Positions 26,418 to 38,888 of a DNA stretch of 64,000 nt are shown in pieces. Numbering within the stretch: position 1 is the first letter of the stretch; the number at the start of each line of letters is the position of its first letter. The position numbers and the translations under genes were made by a program. Origin of the DNA: Sipunculus nudus (lineage: Eukaryota > Annelida > Sipuncula > Golfingiida > Sipunculidae); NCBI GenBank assembly GCA_026874595.1, contig CM049315.1:2608501-2672500 (forward strand), given 5' to 3'. Under the pieces are notes generated by a model that did not search any database, was not told where the DNA came from, and worked only from the letters and a program-made list of their open reading frames with translations.

Positions 26418-26425
26418 TGACGTCA
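26418..26425. promoter_or_regulatory. Palindromic CRE
   Basis: TGACGTCA is a full consensus site for CREB/ATF bZIP factors and lies about 95 bp before the ATG of the unidentified open frame at 26520. It follows a short tandem duplication of GAGTATTTTCC. An 8-bp match is expected about once per 65 kb, so it may be chance. Confidence 0.3.
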
Positions 26426-26519
26426 CAATTGTCTCGTGGTCACGCGAGTGACTTTTGACAACCCAGACCTTCCCTTATATCAACATTGTTTAAACTTGCC
26501 TAACCTTCTTGACTTCGTG

Positions 26520-26825
26520 ATGACAAATGCGTGTAACGTAAACTGGATGAACAAAAAAATGCTTGTAAACTGGATTTTTCTTAATATAAATCAAGAACCA
26601 GCAAAGTCGGCTGTATTATGGGGAAAATATGAAAACCGTTTGCCGTATATAAGATACGTAAAGATAAGGTGTAAGAAAATTCAACCGATATCGCTTTTCT
26701 ACACTGGAGAAAAGGTGCGCGTTTTTACTTGTCCAAAAATATCATTCCTTTTTGTAGAAGTTGGAGATGAGGATCGGGCTCTCCATGAAGTTGCTTTTAA
26801 GGGAGCTGTATATACCCTGCTTTGA
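26520..26825 (+). CDS. Unidentified open frame, 101 codons
   Basis: From ATG at 26520 to TGA before 26826 this frame encodes about 101 residues; the frame is open upstream to 26436 without another ATG. The peptide has mixed composition with aromatic and charged residues (for example KYENRLPYIRYVKIRCKKI and FLFVEVGDEDRALHEVAFKG) and no low-complexity repeat, unlike most open frames here. I recognise no domain. There is no clear splice context. It may be a small gene, an exon, a fragment of a mobile-element protein, or chance. Confidence 0.2.
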   Translation: MTNACNVNWMNKKMLVNWIFLNINQEPAKSAVLWGKYENRLPYIRYVKIRCKKIQPISLFYTGEKVRVFTCPKISFLFVEVGDEDRALHEVAFKGAVYTLL

Positions 26826-29800
26826 AGCGCCTTCGTCAATTAACCATTTAGCAGATATCCCTATCAATTTATTACGTAACAAAAATACGAAATAATGATG
26901 GATAATGGTTACTCATCTTGTAAAATTCATGTCGACAATGTCTGGAACTATAATTTTATTTTTCGACTTGCTGATATACGGAAATCGGAAAAGTGAAATA
27001 ATATGAATATTTATATCAACCTTATGAATATTTATATGAAGCGAATAGATTAAGGGTCTTCAAGTGATGTCGGGGAATACACGTTAAGACTGGTCCGGTG
27101 TGGGGACTACTTTTTACTCTCTGGTCTTCGGAGGGACAAACTTGCGCTAAGTAAAGGGGGATTTCTTCGACAGGTTTGTTTTACGGCAGGGTGTTACATT
27201 CAACTCCACACCCCTCTACGTCAGTACAGAGGGAGCTTGCTCATCCTTCAAACTACGTCAGCAAGGCGTTATACGGCCACCTCTGTGCAGAGTTCAAAGT
27301 TACTCCAGAAGATAAGCGGTCTCATTATCGGGCCAGAAGGGGTGGGGTTAATGAGTGCAGACCATCAAGTCCCCTCGTAACTCGGCCTCCTGCTCGCCTT
27401 GATCACCCCAAACGTCACATCTGTTTTCATAACTAATAGCCATATGGAGCTATTGAGTAATAGTTTGTTTGGGGTATACGTCATCGCTATGTTGTATAGC
27501 TCTCCTCGCCGAGTATACAACATAACTGTTAATGGTGGTTATGTGTAAAACCAAGCAAACAGTTACACGTGCACGCCGAAGATTATTGTAAGTTCTTGGG
27601 ACACTTGAACAAGAACTTAACATCTGTAAGGAATTTTCACGTATATGTCTTTAGGATTATAGGATGATTTCGGGGCACTTGAAATAACACCTACATGACT
27701 GTCGTTAAGAATGTAATGCCCATTAGTATATGGTGGCTTTTTTTAGGAATTCCTGAACTCTTGATCCCCTATTTAACTCAGGCGCTAAGAACTATAGGGT
27801 GGTCAAGAATATATGTTCAGGATTATTGAGATCTTTTTGTATCAATGCTTTAACAGTTTTAAGAAAGCCTCGTTAGGGGACATAAGAAAGTGGCCCGGAT
27901 GTTGGTTCATGATCTACATTAACGACATCAACCCAATCGACAAAATTAAATGCCGCACTTGAATACGTGCAAATACCTCCCGATATTTGCTAACAACGCT
28001 GTGGTTTTAATCTGCGTCAGCGAAAACCCCCGAAATGGTGTGTATAACCCCGCAATTAATCACGATAGCTTGTTGACATAGCTTGTGGTGTTCTCGGCTC
28101 GCCGAAAACAAACCTCACTTCCGTGATGGTAGACCGTTCCAGCGCCAGACGAAGTGATGCATGTAGTCCGGGGCGATAAAAGGCGCCAATAAGACTTGCT
28201 CCGGGTTTCTCACGGTCAGCAGCAAGACCGGTGTGTGGCGCGGGTCATGTACAACAAAGAGCTGTACCACCGAGGTACAGTCTTGTACCGTGATTCTCAT
28301 ACACATGAGTACCCTGTACCCCGATAATCCCAGCAATAATGAATTCTCTCCCCATTACCGACCACTCAATACAGGCGGGCGATCTGTAGTACATTGTTAT
28401 GTATAATTTAGGTACAATCATTTCGCCATCTAAGTCAATCTTGTCACATTATTTTTGTCAATACATGCCATGAACGATCAGGCGAAATTTCAATCAGAAT
28501 CAAGCTTAATAGTCCCTTTTTAGTATTCAAAGGAAATAGATAAAAGGTCAAGACGTTGCATATTTGCATCGAATCTGCATGATTATTTATAAACCAATAT
28601 ATTCATGAAATTAGATTTTTGTAGAAATTTCGTTTTCTTATAGTTTTTACCAAAGAATATAAATTTAACTGAATTTCTTAAATATTTTAGTAGGAAAGTC
28701 TAAAGACATGTAGTCTGGAAAATATTTTTACTTTTTGATTTAGTGCGTTTTATGAGAAAGAAACTAAAGACTTCGTAACTTTTCATGAGATCATCGTCGG
28801 TAATCTCAGATATTCGTTTCTTCCTTTCTTTTTTTTTTATCCTTCCCGGTTTTAACGGTTAATTATATTTGTAAAAAAAAACCACATTTATGATATGCTT
28901 CCGTGTCAATCAGCTGAACATATGGTAACCGGGTTAATTGCAAATACATAAAATCATCTTTATTATAATTTAGATATACGGGGTTATTTCAGCTGCATGT
29001 GCTCTTTGTTACGTTACCCATAGTTATAGTTTTTTATTTAATAGCAGGAATCCTTACGAAAACATGTGTTAAACATGTGTAACGTTAAAATATATTAAGT
29101 ATTTAGGCATGTACTAAGTATATATTACGGACAAACAATTATTTGTACTGTAAGGTTAGTTTCTATAGTCAGTTTTCAAATAATGCATTTATAGATTTAA
29201 CCAAACCCCGCGACTATAACATTTTTACTAAACTATGGATCTCATCCTTTTCTACAGCTTTTATGGACAGTATACTTTCATCTTGTTATGCTTATTATCA
29301 TTATGTAACTTTCATATAATAACATTGCTTTTATATGATATCAGTTTTGCGTTGTTTATAACATATTTGTCAACATCTGAACTTATATTTCGTATGAACT
29401 ATACAGCATACAGAATGACAGCGTTATGTGTATGCGGGTGTATGTGTTCTCTGTTGATTTTTGGTCGGTGTACATCGATATGAAACGTATCTTCCTTAAT
29501 CATGAATTATCTAAACAGAGTGAAAGTGGATCTGGTTGTAACCACCGTTTTGTTTATGACATTAAGTGGACCTCCCTGCCAAAGTTTTAGTTACTGGAGC
29601 TCTCGGCTGAGGTGTTTGTATAACTCAGCTCCCGTGAACTCTCAGCTCGGGCGATATACCACAGGGACAACCAGCTAAATTGTCTATCGAAAATGTCAAA
29701 ATGCCACACGGCTCAGGAGGTGTCAGTTTCCCGTTATAGTGGTTTTTGTCGCAATAATACTTCATTAAAGAACCGGTCCCCTGACTGACGGCATAGCGAG

Positions 29801-30838
29801 CGTTCAAATCCGCGATATGATAGTGGCTATCACACCGCGGGCACGGCCTCCACGCGACGGGTCCCCGCGGCGAGCGACCGCCGGGGTGGCTTGATATGAT
29901 ATGTTGGATATGTGTCCCCGTGACAGTTACGGAGTAACAGGATGATACCGATGCACAACTAAACACCGACACTTTGGCATGTAACGTCTAAGACGAAGAC
30001 AAAAGATGACTTGTCAGCGTATTCACAATTATACAGCTAATATAAACATAGCTCTGCACAAATTAAGCCATCAATTTGACATTTAAATTACTACATGCAG
30101 GAGAAGGGTTTTGTTGATCATGCGCAAAACGTTTTAAATTCTATATGCCTTTGTTATCTGATACCAGCTGTTTTTCTTTATGGTAAATATAAATTTAGTT
30201 TATGGATTTGTGTAAGAAATTAAATTATATGACGGTAAGATAACTTGGGCAACACAAGAAATTATTATAATTATTTTAAAAAATCCATTCCCATAGTTTA
30301 AATTTCTTTCTTGACGCATGCTTGATGACTAAGTGATGGGCCAGGTGGAGTTTCTGTATAGGGTAGAACAAAGCAAACGTGTTTGTTTCTTTATATTGTA
30401 TTTGTCATTTATGAAAACTGATGCTGTATTACATTATGTTTTGCTTTGAGACATTTGTGGACATAATTTCTTATAGTGGGTGTTTACCGCTAGTAAGACA
30501 AAACAGAATGGCTAAAAATATATCATGCCTGTTATCAATAGAATCAACCTCGTTTTAATATTTGTAAAGAAAAGATAGTTTGCTGTCCTTGGACCTTGCA
30601 TAAACCTTTATAGCTGTCATGCAGTGCACTCCGTCACTTTATATCATATTTGCAGTACTATAGTATCAAATGTGCATGAATATTTTCTGTGGTTATCGAA
30701 ATACTTGTATATAAAGGTTAACTTAATATGAAGATCCAGGTTGCTTTACTGAAAGCCTGTATGATTTTGATTTTCCTGTAGTTCACAGCTTCATTATACT
30801 AACCAAATCAAACTGTTGTTTTATATTTTTACTACAGT
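26826..30838. other. Region without supported genes
   Basis: A direct duplication of about 16 bp (TTATGAATATTTATAT and a near copy) lies at about 27000-27040. GC-richer patches with minus-strand open frames at 28115-28330 and 29625-29972 could be exon remnants. The first ends close to a GTGAGG that could serve as a donor, but neither has a motif I know or an ATG in good position, so they are not called as genes. The rest is AT-rich and unremarkable. Confidence 0.5.
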
Positions 30839-31093
30839 TTATAATTTCTGTGTGTTTTGGTGATGTGTTGTGTTGACTTTGAGTTGCATGGACTGTGCAG
30901 CTATTGACTTAACATCATCCAGCAGGCTGAAGAATTCAGCCATAGGTCTTAAAACGGTTTTGCCCTCTCCTTGTATTTTCTTATGTAGGCCTGACAGTGC
31001 TGACTGAAGTCTGAAGACATCATCTTTAAAGAAAGTTTCAAGATTAAACTCGTGTCCATATCCACCGCCATTTGCCTTGGGTTTTTTTCTGCA
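30839..31093 (-). CDS. Unidentified protein-like open stretch, possible last exon or gene fragment
   Basis: On the minus strand 84 codons are open between TAA (31096-31094) and TAA (30841-30839). The peptide looks like a real protein: GHEFNLETFFKDDVFRLQSA is followed by SGLHKKIQGEGKTVLRPMAE and FFSLLDDVKSIAAQSMQLKV, with an amphipathic, helix-rich pattern and no repeats. The first Met is at residue 51, so it is not a full gene from an ATG. A TGCAG lies at 31093-31089 and could be an acceptor, though the tract before it is A-rich rather than pyrimidine-rich. I cannot name the family. It could be the terminal exon of a gene whose earlier exons lie to the right on the minus strand, or a fragment of a retrocopy or mobile element. 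Confidence 0.35.
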   Translation of the reverse strand, partial: CRKKPKANGGGYGHEFNLETFFKDDVFRLQSALSGLHKKIQGEGKTVLRPMAEFFSLLDDVKSIAAQSMQLKVNTTHHQNTQKL

Positions 31094-31096
31094 TTA

Positions 31097-32246
31097 ATAT
31101 TTTTTGCTTCAGTTTTGTCTTTATACTATTAATGTATTTAATTGGGCTAACCTTTGAGTTGTAAATTGAACATGCAGATACCATTCATTATCACCAAGGT
31201 TGGGCCGCGCCCTATTGGGTCAAATTATTATTATTTTTTTTTTTAATATAAAAATGTTTATGGACAGACAGAATGATGCTCCCTATTAATGTGCAGTTCT
31301 ATTACAAAAACTGTCCACCTCAAGTTTTGAAATATATTCAAAATCTTATTAATTTAAACTATTTTAATCAGTACAAAATTTACACACGGTATTATTATTT
31401 CTATATTCCTTGTTTATATATAGTCCGTTTGGCATGTATTGAATATAACCAAAGAAAATTCAAGAGCTGTCAATTCTTAGGATCCTGGAATTATTATTAT
31501 ATATAATTCACACACACACACACATATATATACTTCTTATAATTATTGTAATTAGATAAATGTGTTCATCTGCCATCAACTACCTGTTATATCGGATTTA
31601 AACGTATATTGACCAATAATTTCGATAGTGCTGAAAACACTACCCGACTCAGAGTAGTTCTTACCGAGAATTAACTCGAGTCCAATATAAGGCCTTGACT
31701 GTTCGTTTGGGTCCGCATTTTTTGGACATTAACCCGGTTTTTACAGTTAATAATTTATTTGTGAAACTACTTTGTTACGAAATTTTCAGAAATGTAAAAT
31801 AGTTTGCAGTACACAAAGAACGTTGAATTTTCATTTGATTTAAAATGCCCTCAGTTAAAGATTTTTGTTTGTAATAAGTACATTCGGGTCTGAGTTGGGT
31901 ATATATTTATATGTGTACAGAGAGTGCTCGAGTACATATATTGCTACCAGTTTCAGCATAATTCTTCGATGTAGCACCAATGCATAATGAATACCTAGTT
32001 AGGCCATGAGTATGGTGAACAAGATTTGTAAAGAGAACTGAACTAAAGTGAAGTGATTTTCATTACTTTATATTTATTCACGGATTCATTCCGAATGGTT
32101 CAGGTCCTGAGATTTATGGATGACCAAAAGAAAATATTACATAATTTGATATGGTGTCATAATATGATACAATATTGTATTGCAATATTATATGATATAA
32201 AAATATATTAATTTAATTTATTTAAATAATAAATATCATATATTAC
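31097..32246. other. Gene-free AT-rich region
   Basis: Nothing supported. If the open stretch at 30839-31093 is a last exon, earlier exons would be on the minus strand here or further right, but none is recognisable. Confidence 0.5.
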
Positions 32247-32343
32247 TATATTATATTATATTATATTATATTATATTATATTATATTATATTATATTATA
32301 TTATATTATATTATATTATATTATATTATATTATATTATATTA
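32247..32343. repeat. (ATATT)n pentanucleotide array
   Basis: About 19 copies of the reverse complement of the TATAA-type unit found in the Hand intron. Confidence 0.95.
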
Positions 32344-32861
32344 TTAGTGTGAATTTAAACATTATCATAGGTCACAGTACATTACAGTACGGTACAACAT
32401 CACATCTGTGGTCCATGTGCTCCGGGGCAGAGTGTGTGTGGTCATGATACGAGTGTACAGGCGGTCACGGGAGAGAAGAAATTCATGTTTACTACACTTT
32501 TACTACTTAGCGATTTCCACTATCCGAGCATGTCACCGCGATCTGTGACCTATGCCTTAGGGTGCTACAAGAAGTAACAATGCATTTGATAAGATGTTCA
32601 TATATACGCTAAATCTACTTGATGTGAATCTATTTAATATAAACAGTAACATCAGCTATGTATAAAATATACTATTACATTACACACAACTGTAATATAT
32701 TGGTATATTGCGAACTCGTCATTTCATATATATGATAAAAATCAAGAGATGATAATTTATTTTTTCATTATATAAGAAATTTATTTCCAAAGTGCATATA
32801 TAAAGTGCGCATTTTAATATATGTTATTATCATAATAATAATAGTAATCATAATAGTAATA

Positions 32862-32903
32862 AAAAATAATAATAAAATAATAATAATAATAATAATAATA
32901 ATA

Positions 32904-32959
<56 letters not shown>

Positions 32960-32984
32960 CTTTATAATTATAATTAATACTATG

Positions 32985-33068
<84 letters not shown>
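32862..33068. repeat. (AAT)n/(ATT)n inverted arrays
   Basis: AAT units (to about 32902) switch to a long ATT run, with a spacer at about 32960-32985 and a second ATT run to 33068. The AAT and ATT halves can pair. Poly-Ile frames on both strands are artefacts. Confidence 0.95.
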
Positions 33069-33124
33069 TTGTACTTAGTAGTAAAAGTCATGTAGTCCTG
33101 GCGGTAACAGCAATACTAGCACTA

Positions 33125-33225
33125 TCAGAAGTAGTGACGGAGAGGGAAGTAATAATGATAGCAGTAGCAGTACAAGTATAGTAGAAGTGGTAGTAGTAGT
33201 AGTATACTACTATGGTTGTTGTAGA

Positions 33226-33267
<42 letters not shown>

Positions 33268-33298
33268 TGTTGTAGTTGTAGAGGTTGTTGTAGTATAG
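33125..33298. repeat. (AGT)n-derived tract
   Basis: AGT/TAG trinucleotides, purest at about 33228-33266 and degenerate around that core, including a TAGTAGTATACTACTA palindrome near 33197. The poly-Thr and poly-Tyr frames over it are artefacts. Confidence 0.9.
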
Positions 33299-35970
33299 CA
33301 GCCATAAAGTAAATGACTGACAGCGGACGTCCAAGAGTCAACGGAATAAGGGCTTGCAGCATATAGTATGGCCGAGCTAAAAACAGAGAAATTAAATAAA
33401 TTTAAAGAAAATATCATTTTTTTGTATGCAGAACTCATTCGTGTTTTATTAGCTCTTTATTATGTTCATGAATATATTTGTCTTCAAGTTATATGTTAGT
33501 AATTGTCAATAAATGAAGATATCAAGTACATTCCCTCTATTTAAAGATCGTGTAATTGATGTTTTACTTCAGCTTTATACTTATTCAGGTCATGCCTACT
33601 TCAGGTTTTACTTTTATAGGCAGAAACCACAGCTTCGTAATCTTATATTCATTTATCAGCTTTTTGCGTTAAGTGCAGAACAAAATATGATAAGTAAGAT
33701 ATTACGTGTATATATACAGTCAGGGAAATTTATGGTTTCCTATATATAGCCTCGTGTAAGACGACGCAAAAACAGAGAAGTAAGTTTATATGGTTTAATG
33801 GTTATTTTTTTCTGTAGCTTTCAGTATATATTTCAGTTGACCTTTGAGGGGTCACGCCCGCAGGTGCGTGTCCGTGTTTACGCCATAGAGTTTATAAATT
33901 CATATCTTATCAGACCGCCCGCGTGGTGGCCAATTTAATGACCGCCATCCGACGATGCCAGACCGAACATAACTGACAAGATGTGACGCTTATCGGCTCA
34001 GAGGTCCACGTTCAGCAAACGCCAGCCAATTATTCTTATTAGATGAAGGTAAAAAATAACACCCCGGCATCTTTGATGTAATTGGTTAGTGGACTCGCAG
34101 TCTGGGCCAGATACAATGTTAGTTGGCCAACTCCGGTATCCATGCTGTTACTGGTAGCTAGTTATCGGCCCGACATCAGACAGATTTGATTATATGTTGC
34201 GAAATATATCTTCAAGCGAGAGCCGAAAGGGACCCCAGGGATTACGTACGGTTGATTGGCCCGCGTCTGGCGGGGGTCACGTGACCTGTAATATAATAGC
34301 GACTTATTAGCGTATCAAAGAGTTACAAAGCCCGCTTAATCTAATTAACGAAAGTAGATACGGCCAATTACAGAGAAACTTTGCTGTTCAATGTGTATCC
34401 TGTTTTTAGTTTTATACAACCATATGTGATTGGTTTTACATATAATGATAAAACAGCGATGTTTATAATAACAAGTCCATATTCAAGTAAAACTGTGAGT
34501 TTTAGAATGCTGTTCCGCTATTACGTTTTGCCCATTTATCAGCAAAGCTACCATGTTACTAACTATAGTATATACGCGAATTAGATTTAGTATTTACCAT
34601 AATTATTGTTTAATATGTTTCAATGACGACATTTGAAACACACTTTTCTAAAACTTCACACAAATATGAAAATATTCGACTTTTTTGGGAACTGTTTTTT
34701 GAATTACACGTCCTTAATAAGTTAAATTTTATATTTGTTACCTAATAAATGAATGCAAAACTCGATGAATGAGTGAGTGAACATGGATACACGTGAATAA
34801 ATGGAATTATAGTGAATATAGATGTATTGAGAGACCTATACATGTATATTGATGTGACAGTGCAGATGATTAAACAGTGAATCAAGAGATAAATCAACCT
34901 TTACAGGGCGCATGTCATCCGATCCGGCCCATCTTCCAACAGGACAGCACACGCAGGTGATTGATCAGTAAATGGATCGCATATCTGCAATAGGTGTAAC
35001 AATATAGTCTGTTTTAGAAATCTTTTTGCATCTCACGAAGCATTGATTTCAAGTGTGTTAGACAAAAAGCAGGAGTGTTTTCATGCCCCATCATTTTTTG
35101 TATATCTTAGTATGAAATCAGCATTCAAGATATTCACGTCTACTGAATGAAATATAAAAAAAGCCGCACTTCTAATTTATAAACACATACACACATATAC
35201 AGAAGGAGACAGACAGAGAGGGAGAGAATATATATATATATATAAACATACAAAAGTCGGTGTTTTTCCTCTCAATGAGAATCGACCACATTATATTTCT
35301 GATTCCAGGTTGGCTGCATGTATACTCTACCCCTGAGCTACCAGATATAGATTCCCGATATATGACTGAAGTGACTTTTTTCTGCATGTATTCATTTTCC
35401 ATCTCTACATATTAAATAAACCAGCTTGGCCAATATTGATTGGTTGTATATTTACATATAAATACATGTATATATGCATGTTCGTCAATTTGTATGCTGT
35501 TTGTATGTGAATTTTAGATTTTTCTGTTGCGCCCAAAAGTAGCACAATTACACAATCATGTACGCATGTATGCTTGAAAATGTATAAATTTGAGGCACAC
35601 ACACATTAAGTGATTTTGTCAGACTAAGTTGATAGCTTTACGTAAGATACTCAGGGCTAATTGTACCTCTCCGTATAACCATTATGTACGGTCATTTAAC
35701 GTCTAGATGAGATAATACCGGGTATTCACGTGTATCAGTGTCAGAGTCTCGGGTGACACTGGGTTCCGCTTAATGGAAAATCAATAACACTTGTGTCCTC
35801 GTTTTTGATAAGCGCTTGCGTGTAAATGTATATACCGATGTAAAAATATACAGATATAGTATAGCGACCTGTATGAAAGGTGCTGAATGAACATGTATAT
35901 AGTGCGTTATAAAAATGCTTCTTATTATAATTATTGTCACTATAATTATTGATTATATCAAATAATAATA

Positions 35971-36012
<42 letters not shown>

Positions 36013-36061
36013 AAAAATAATTTCGTTATCATCTCGTTTTGAGCTTCATTATAAGCATTGA

Positions 36062-36102
<41 letters not shown>

Positions 36103-36660
36103 TGTTATTATTATTATTATTATTATTATCATTATTATTATTATTATTCATGGACTCAAAACGGGTCACTCTTGATTAAACTCTGGAGCCGATCGATGAA
36201 TATCCCCTTTTATTAGTAATAGTGTCTTGTACATTATATTCGGGACTGAAAACGTTACAAATAACATTAATTATTTACCGAAGTCTCAGTGGGGTTTATG
36301 AGACACTTCATCCCCAGATATAATAAAATGTTAGATTATATATAAAATCTTATATCAGATATTATAAAACTTAATTAGTCTGAAAATTTAAGTGGGACTC
36401 TCTGTGCTGTGACTATAACGCGTTCACAAACCCGTTAAGCAGGATTGGTTAATAGATAAACAAATTTGACAGCCATGCATGCAAGAAGTATCGAATTATC
36501 CTGCTTATACTATTCTTCTAGAAGTATTCATATGTTCTTTGAGTGCTAGGAAGATAATTTTTTCATTTATTTTTACCATTGAAACAATGAATAAGGTTTT
36601 ATTTTATATTTTATTATTAACATATTTCATTACATACATTAGATATTTTATACGTATATC
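33299..36660. other. Gene-free region with (ATT)n tracts
   Basis: No coding region is supported. (ATT)n tracts lie at 35968-36009 and 36063-36149. A 12-bp palindrome GGTCACGTGACC at 34275-34286 is identical to the one at 777-788. A GC-richer patch lies at about 33850-34330. Confidence 0.55.
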
Positions 36661-36871
36661 CTCTCTCTGTCTCTTTCTATCAATCTTTCTGAGTGTCTGT
36701 CTGTCTGTCTGTCTCTATGTCTCTCTCTCTCTGTCTCTCTCTCTCTCTCTCTGTGTCTCTCTCTGTCTCTCTCTCTCTCTCTCTCTCGATATATATATAT
36801 ATATGTATATATATTCTGTATACATATATACACATATATACACATGCATATATATACATATATATGCATAA

Positions 36872-36914
<43 letters not shown>
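36661..36914. repeat. Compound (CT)n-(AT)n microsatellite
   Basis: CT/CTGT tracts to 36787 pass into AT/ACAT/GTAT tracts ending in a pure (AT)n run at about 36880-36914. Confidence 0.95.
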
Positions 36915-36915
<1 letters not shown>

Positions 36916-37139
36916 CATGATATAAAATTAATTATTTTACACGGATTGTACAAATAGTTATTAAACTAATAAAGGCTCTCTCTCCATGGCTCAGATGATG
37001 ACGTGCGGTTGGAGGAAACCATGCAGAGAACCATGTCTTCTTATATGTCGCACTTTTGTATCTTTGCATATTACTGAATTTACTGCTTTCACGAAAATAT
37101 ATATTGATTGTATATCTTCATCACTGGAGGAAATAAAGA

Positions 37140-37262
37140 CTATAAATCAATCAATCAATCAATCAACTACAACCCACTCTCATGACCATGCACATCGGGG
37201 ATCGAACCCGATTCGCCAGCAGAGAGAGCCGAGCGTTTTTCCCCTCGATTGTCCAGGCCCCA
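37140..37262 (-). mobile_element. tRNA-derived SINE with TTGA-type tail
   Basis: Read on the minus strand, the 5' part has an A-box-like TGGACAATCGAGGGG (37255-37241) and, about 35 bp on, an excellent B-box GGGTTCGATCCCC (37209-37197). Spacing fits a tRNA-type RNA polymerase III promoter. A short body of about 30 bp ends in four to five TTGA repeats (37165-37147). The A-box has decayed. A tetranucleotide tail is typical of many invertebrate SINEs. No target duplication was found, so the element may be truncated or extend further left. Confidence 0.6.
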
Positions 37263-38067
37263 TTGTTTAAATAGTTTTCAATCGACATTGGTTTAATTGA
37301 AGTATCAAATTTATAAAGCAATAACTATATAACAGCTTTATTCATTTAATCATATTGTCTCTGCTCGCATGCATACAAAGACAACATACAAAAAGTATCT
37401 AATTCTGTAAATCAAATCAATTCCTGATCGTACAAGAAAAACAAATATATGTTCCAAACAAAATAAATAGCTCTCCTGAATCCGGTTTGCAATCAGTCCG
37501 ACCCATACATGCATTAAGCTTTTATTTGATAAAAATGTGAATTATTTCACAGAATTTGCCTTGAACTTCTTGCACTTGTCATATTCATTAATAGTTATCT
37601 TATGAGATAGTGATGGTTATAAGAATATCAGAAGTGAAACCTTTTGGACGATTTGATTGAAGAACTAATAGACGCAATAGCCGCAATACTAAACATTATC
37701 ATTTAATACTTGATATAACACTAGATGGTCTGTTCAGAGTATAGTTGTGCTATGTACATTAGAAATGACATTTAGACATGTTTACAGGAACCCTTTGTTT
37801 CCGGTATTTTAAGGTCACATTTGTATTTAAACATATATAAGCTGCAAGTCAGTGGATTTTCAGCAGTTTTTTTTAGTTTTTATTTTACCGAATATATATA
37901 ATTTTTTTAAAATAGAATTCCATTGTTTATCTTTACATAAAAGCCTTATCAATAAATGTGAAACTATCCAATATGGAATTAAATCCCCTCTCAGGATCTG
38001 TTCCGTTATCTCTGGATGTTTCTACAGGAACGACTAGTGCAAAGTCAAAAGGCGCCATTTATATATA
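37263..38067. other. Gene-free stretch
   Basis: AT-rich; nothing recognisable between the SINE and the pogo-like MITE. Confidence 0.5.
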
Positions 38068-38799
38068 CAGTCCATCCTGTCTGAACGACTACCTGTGAAA
38101 TACAGGCACCTGGCTATTACGACCACTAGATATCAGTCCCTTTTGAAATTCCGTTATATTATCTGTAGATAAAACCTGTGAAATACGACCACCTGGCTAT
38201 TACGGATTACGGGCAGTTTTTTTCTGCATGACCAAAGTGACATATTGCTAATTAATTGACCTGCCTAATGCGGATACTATGTGTGCTAGTCACTGACCAG
38301 CGGTGACCGGTCGGTTGATTAACCATGTATGAAGTTGCGGTCACTTGCAACGCTCTCCTTTGTTTTACTTGTGTGCGTGTGAACAGAGCAAAGACTGGTG
38401 ATTATTGGGGACCTGGGCCGACCCTGGGCCTGGAGTCCAAGGTGGGCAACGTGACTGGCTCACACGACCTATAAATTCACATGAATGGAGGTACCCCGAA
38501 GTTAATCTTTGATTTGCGCCTCTGTGATCTGTCTTTGATCTATTCAGTGCATTACATCAAATTACAAAGATAAGTAAATGTACATTTGTATACAATTACA
38601 AAATACATGTAACACAAATATCGTTCTCTTCTGCAAATATGTTTTTGTTTATAGTCATAAAGATGGTCTAATATGTATATTTCCGTCTTACATGTCAGCT
38701 AGAGTTTCTGAATGTTCAGAACTTGTCAAATACGACCACCTGTCTATTACGACCACTTTGCCCAGTCCCTTGGGTGGTCGCATTAGACAGGTTCGACTG
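38068..38799. mobile_element. Non-autonomous pogo/Tigger-like element
   Basis: The right end, reverse-complemented, reads CAGTCGAACCTGTCTAATGC followed by GACCACC; the left end reads CAGTCCATCCTGTCTGAACG followed by ACTACC, an older copy of the same terminus. TA lies on both sides (38066-38067 and 38800-38801), the target duplication of Tc1/mariner-type elements. Subterminal repeats with the pattern AATACGACCACCTGGCTATT occur at about 38091-38131, 38173-38206 and 38720-38758. The interior of about 600 bp has no transposase frame, so it must have been mobilised in trans. The interior includes a GC-richer segment at 38340-38480. Confidence 0.75.
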
Positions 38800-38848
38800 T
38801 ATATTACTGTTGGTTCCGCCCTTATTAATGTACTTATGAAATTATATA

Positions 38849-38888
<40 letters not shown>

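Noticed and set aside
28115-28336. Possible minus-strand exon ending at a GTGAGG donor
   Set aside because: The frame begins at TTG, no acceptor or partner exon was found, and the peptide is not recognised.
29625-29972. 115-codon minus-strand frame in a GC-rich patch
   Set aside because: Protein-like in part, but no known family, no good start and no clear splice sites.
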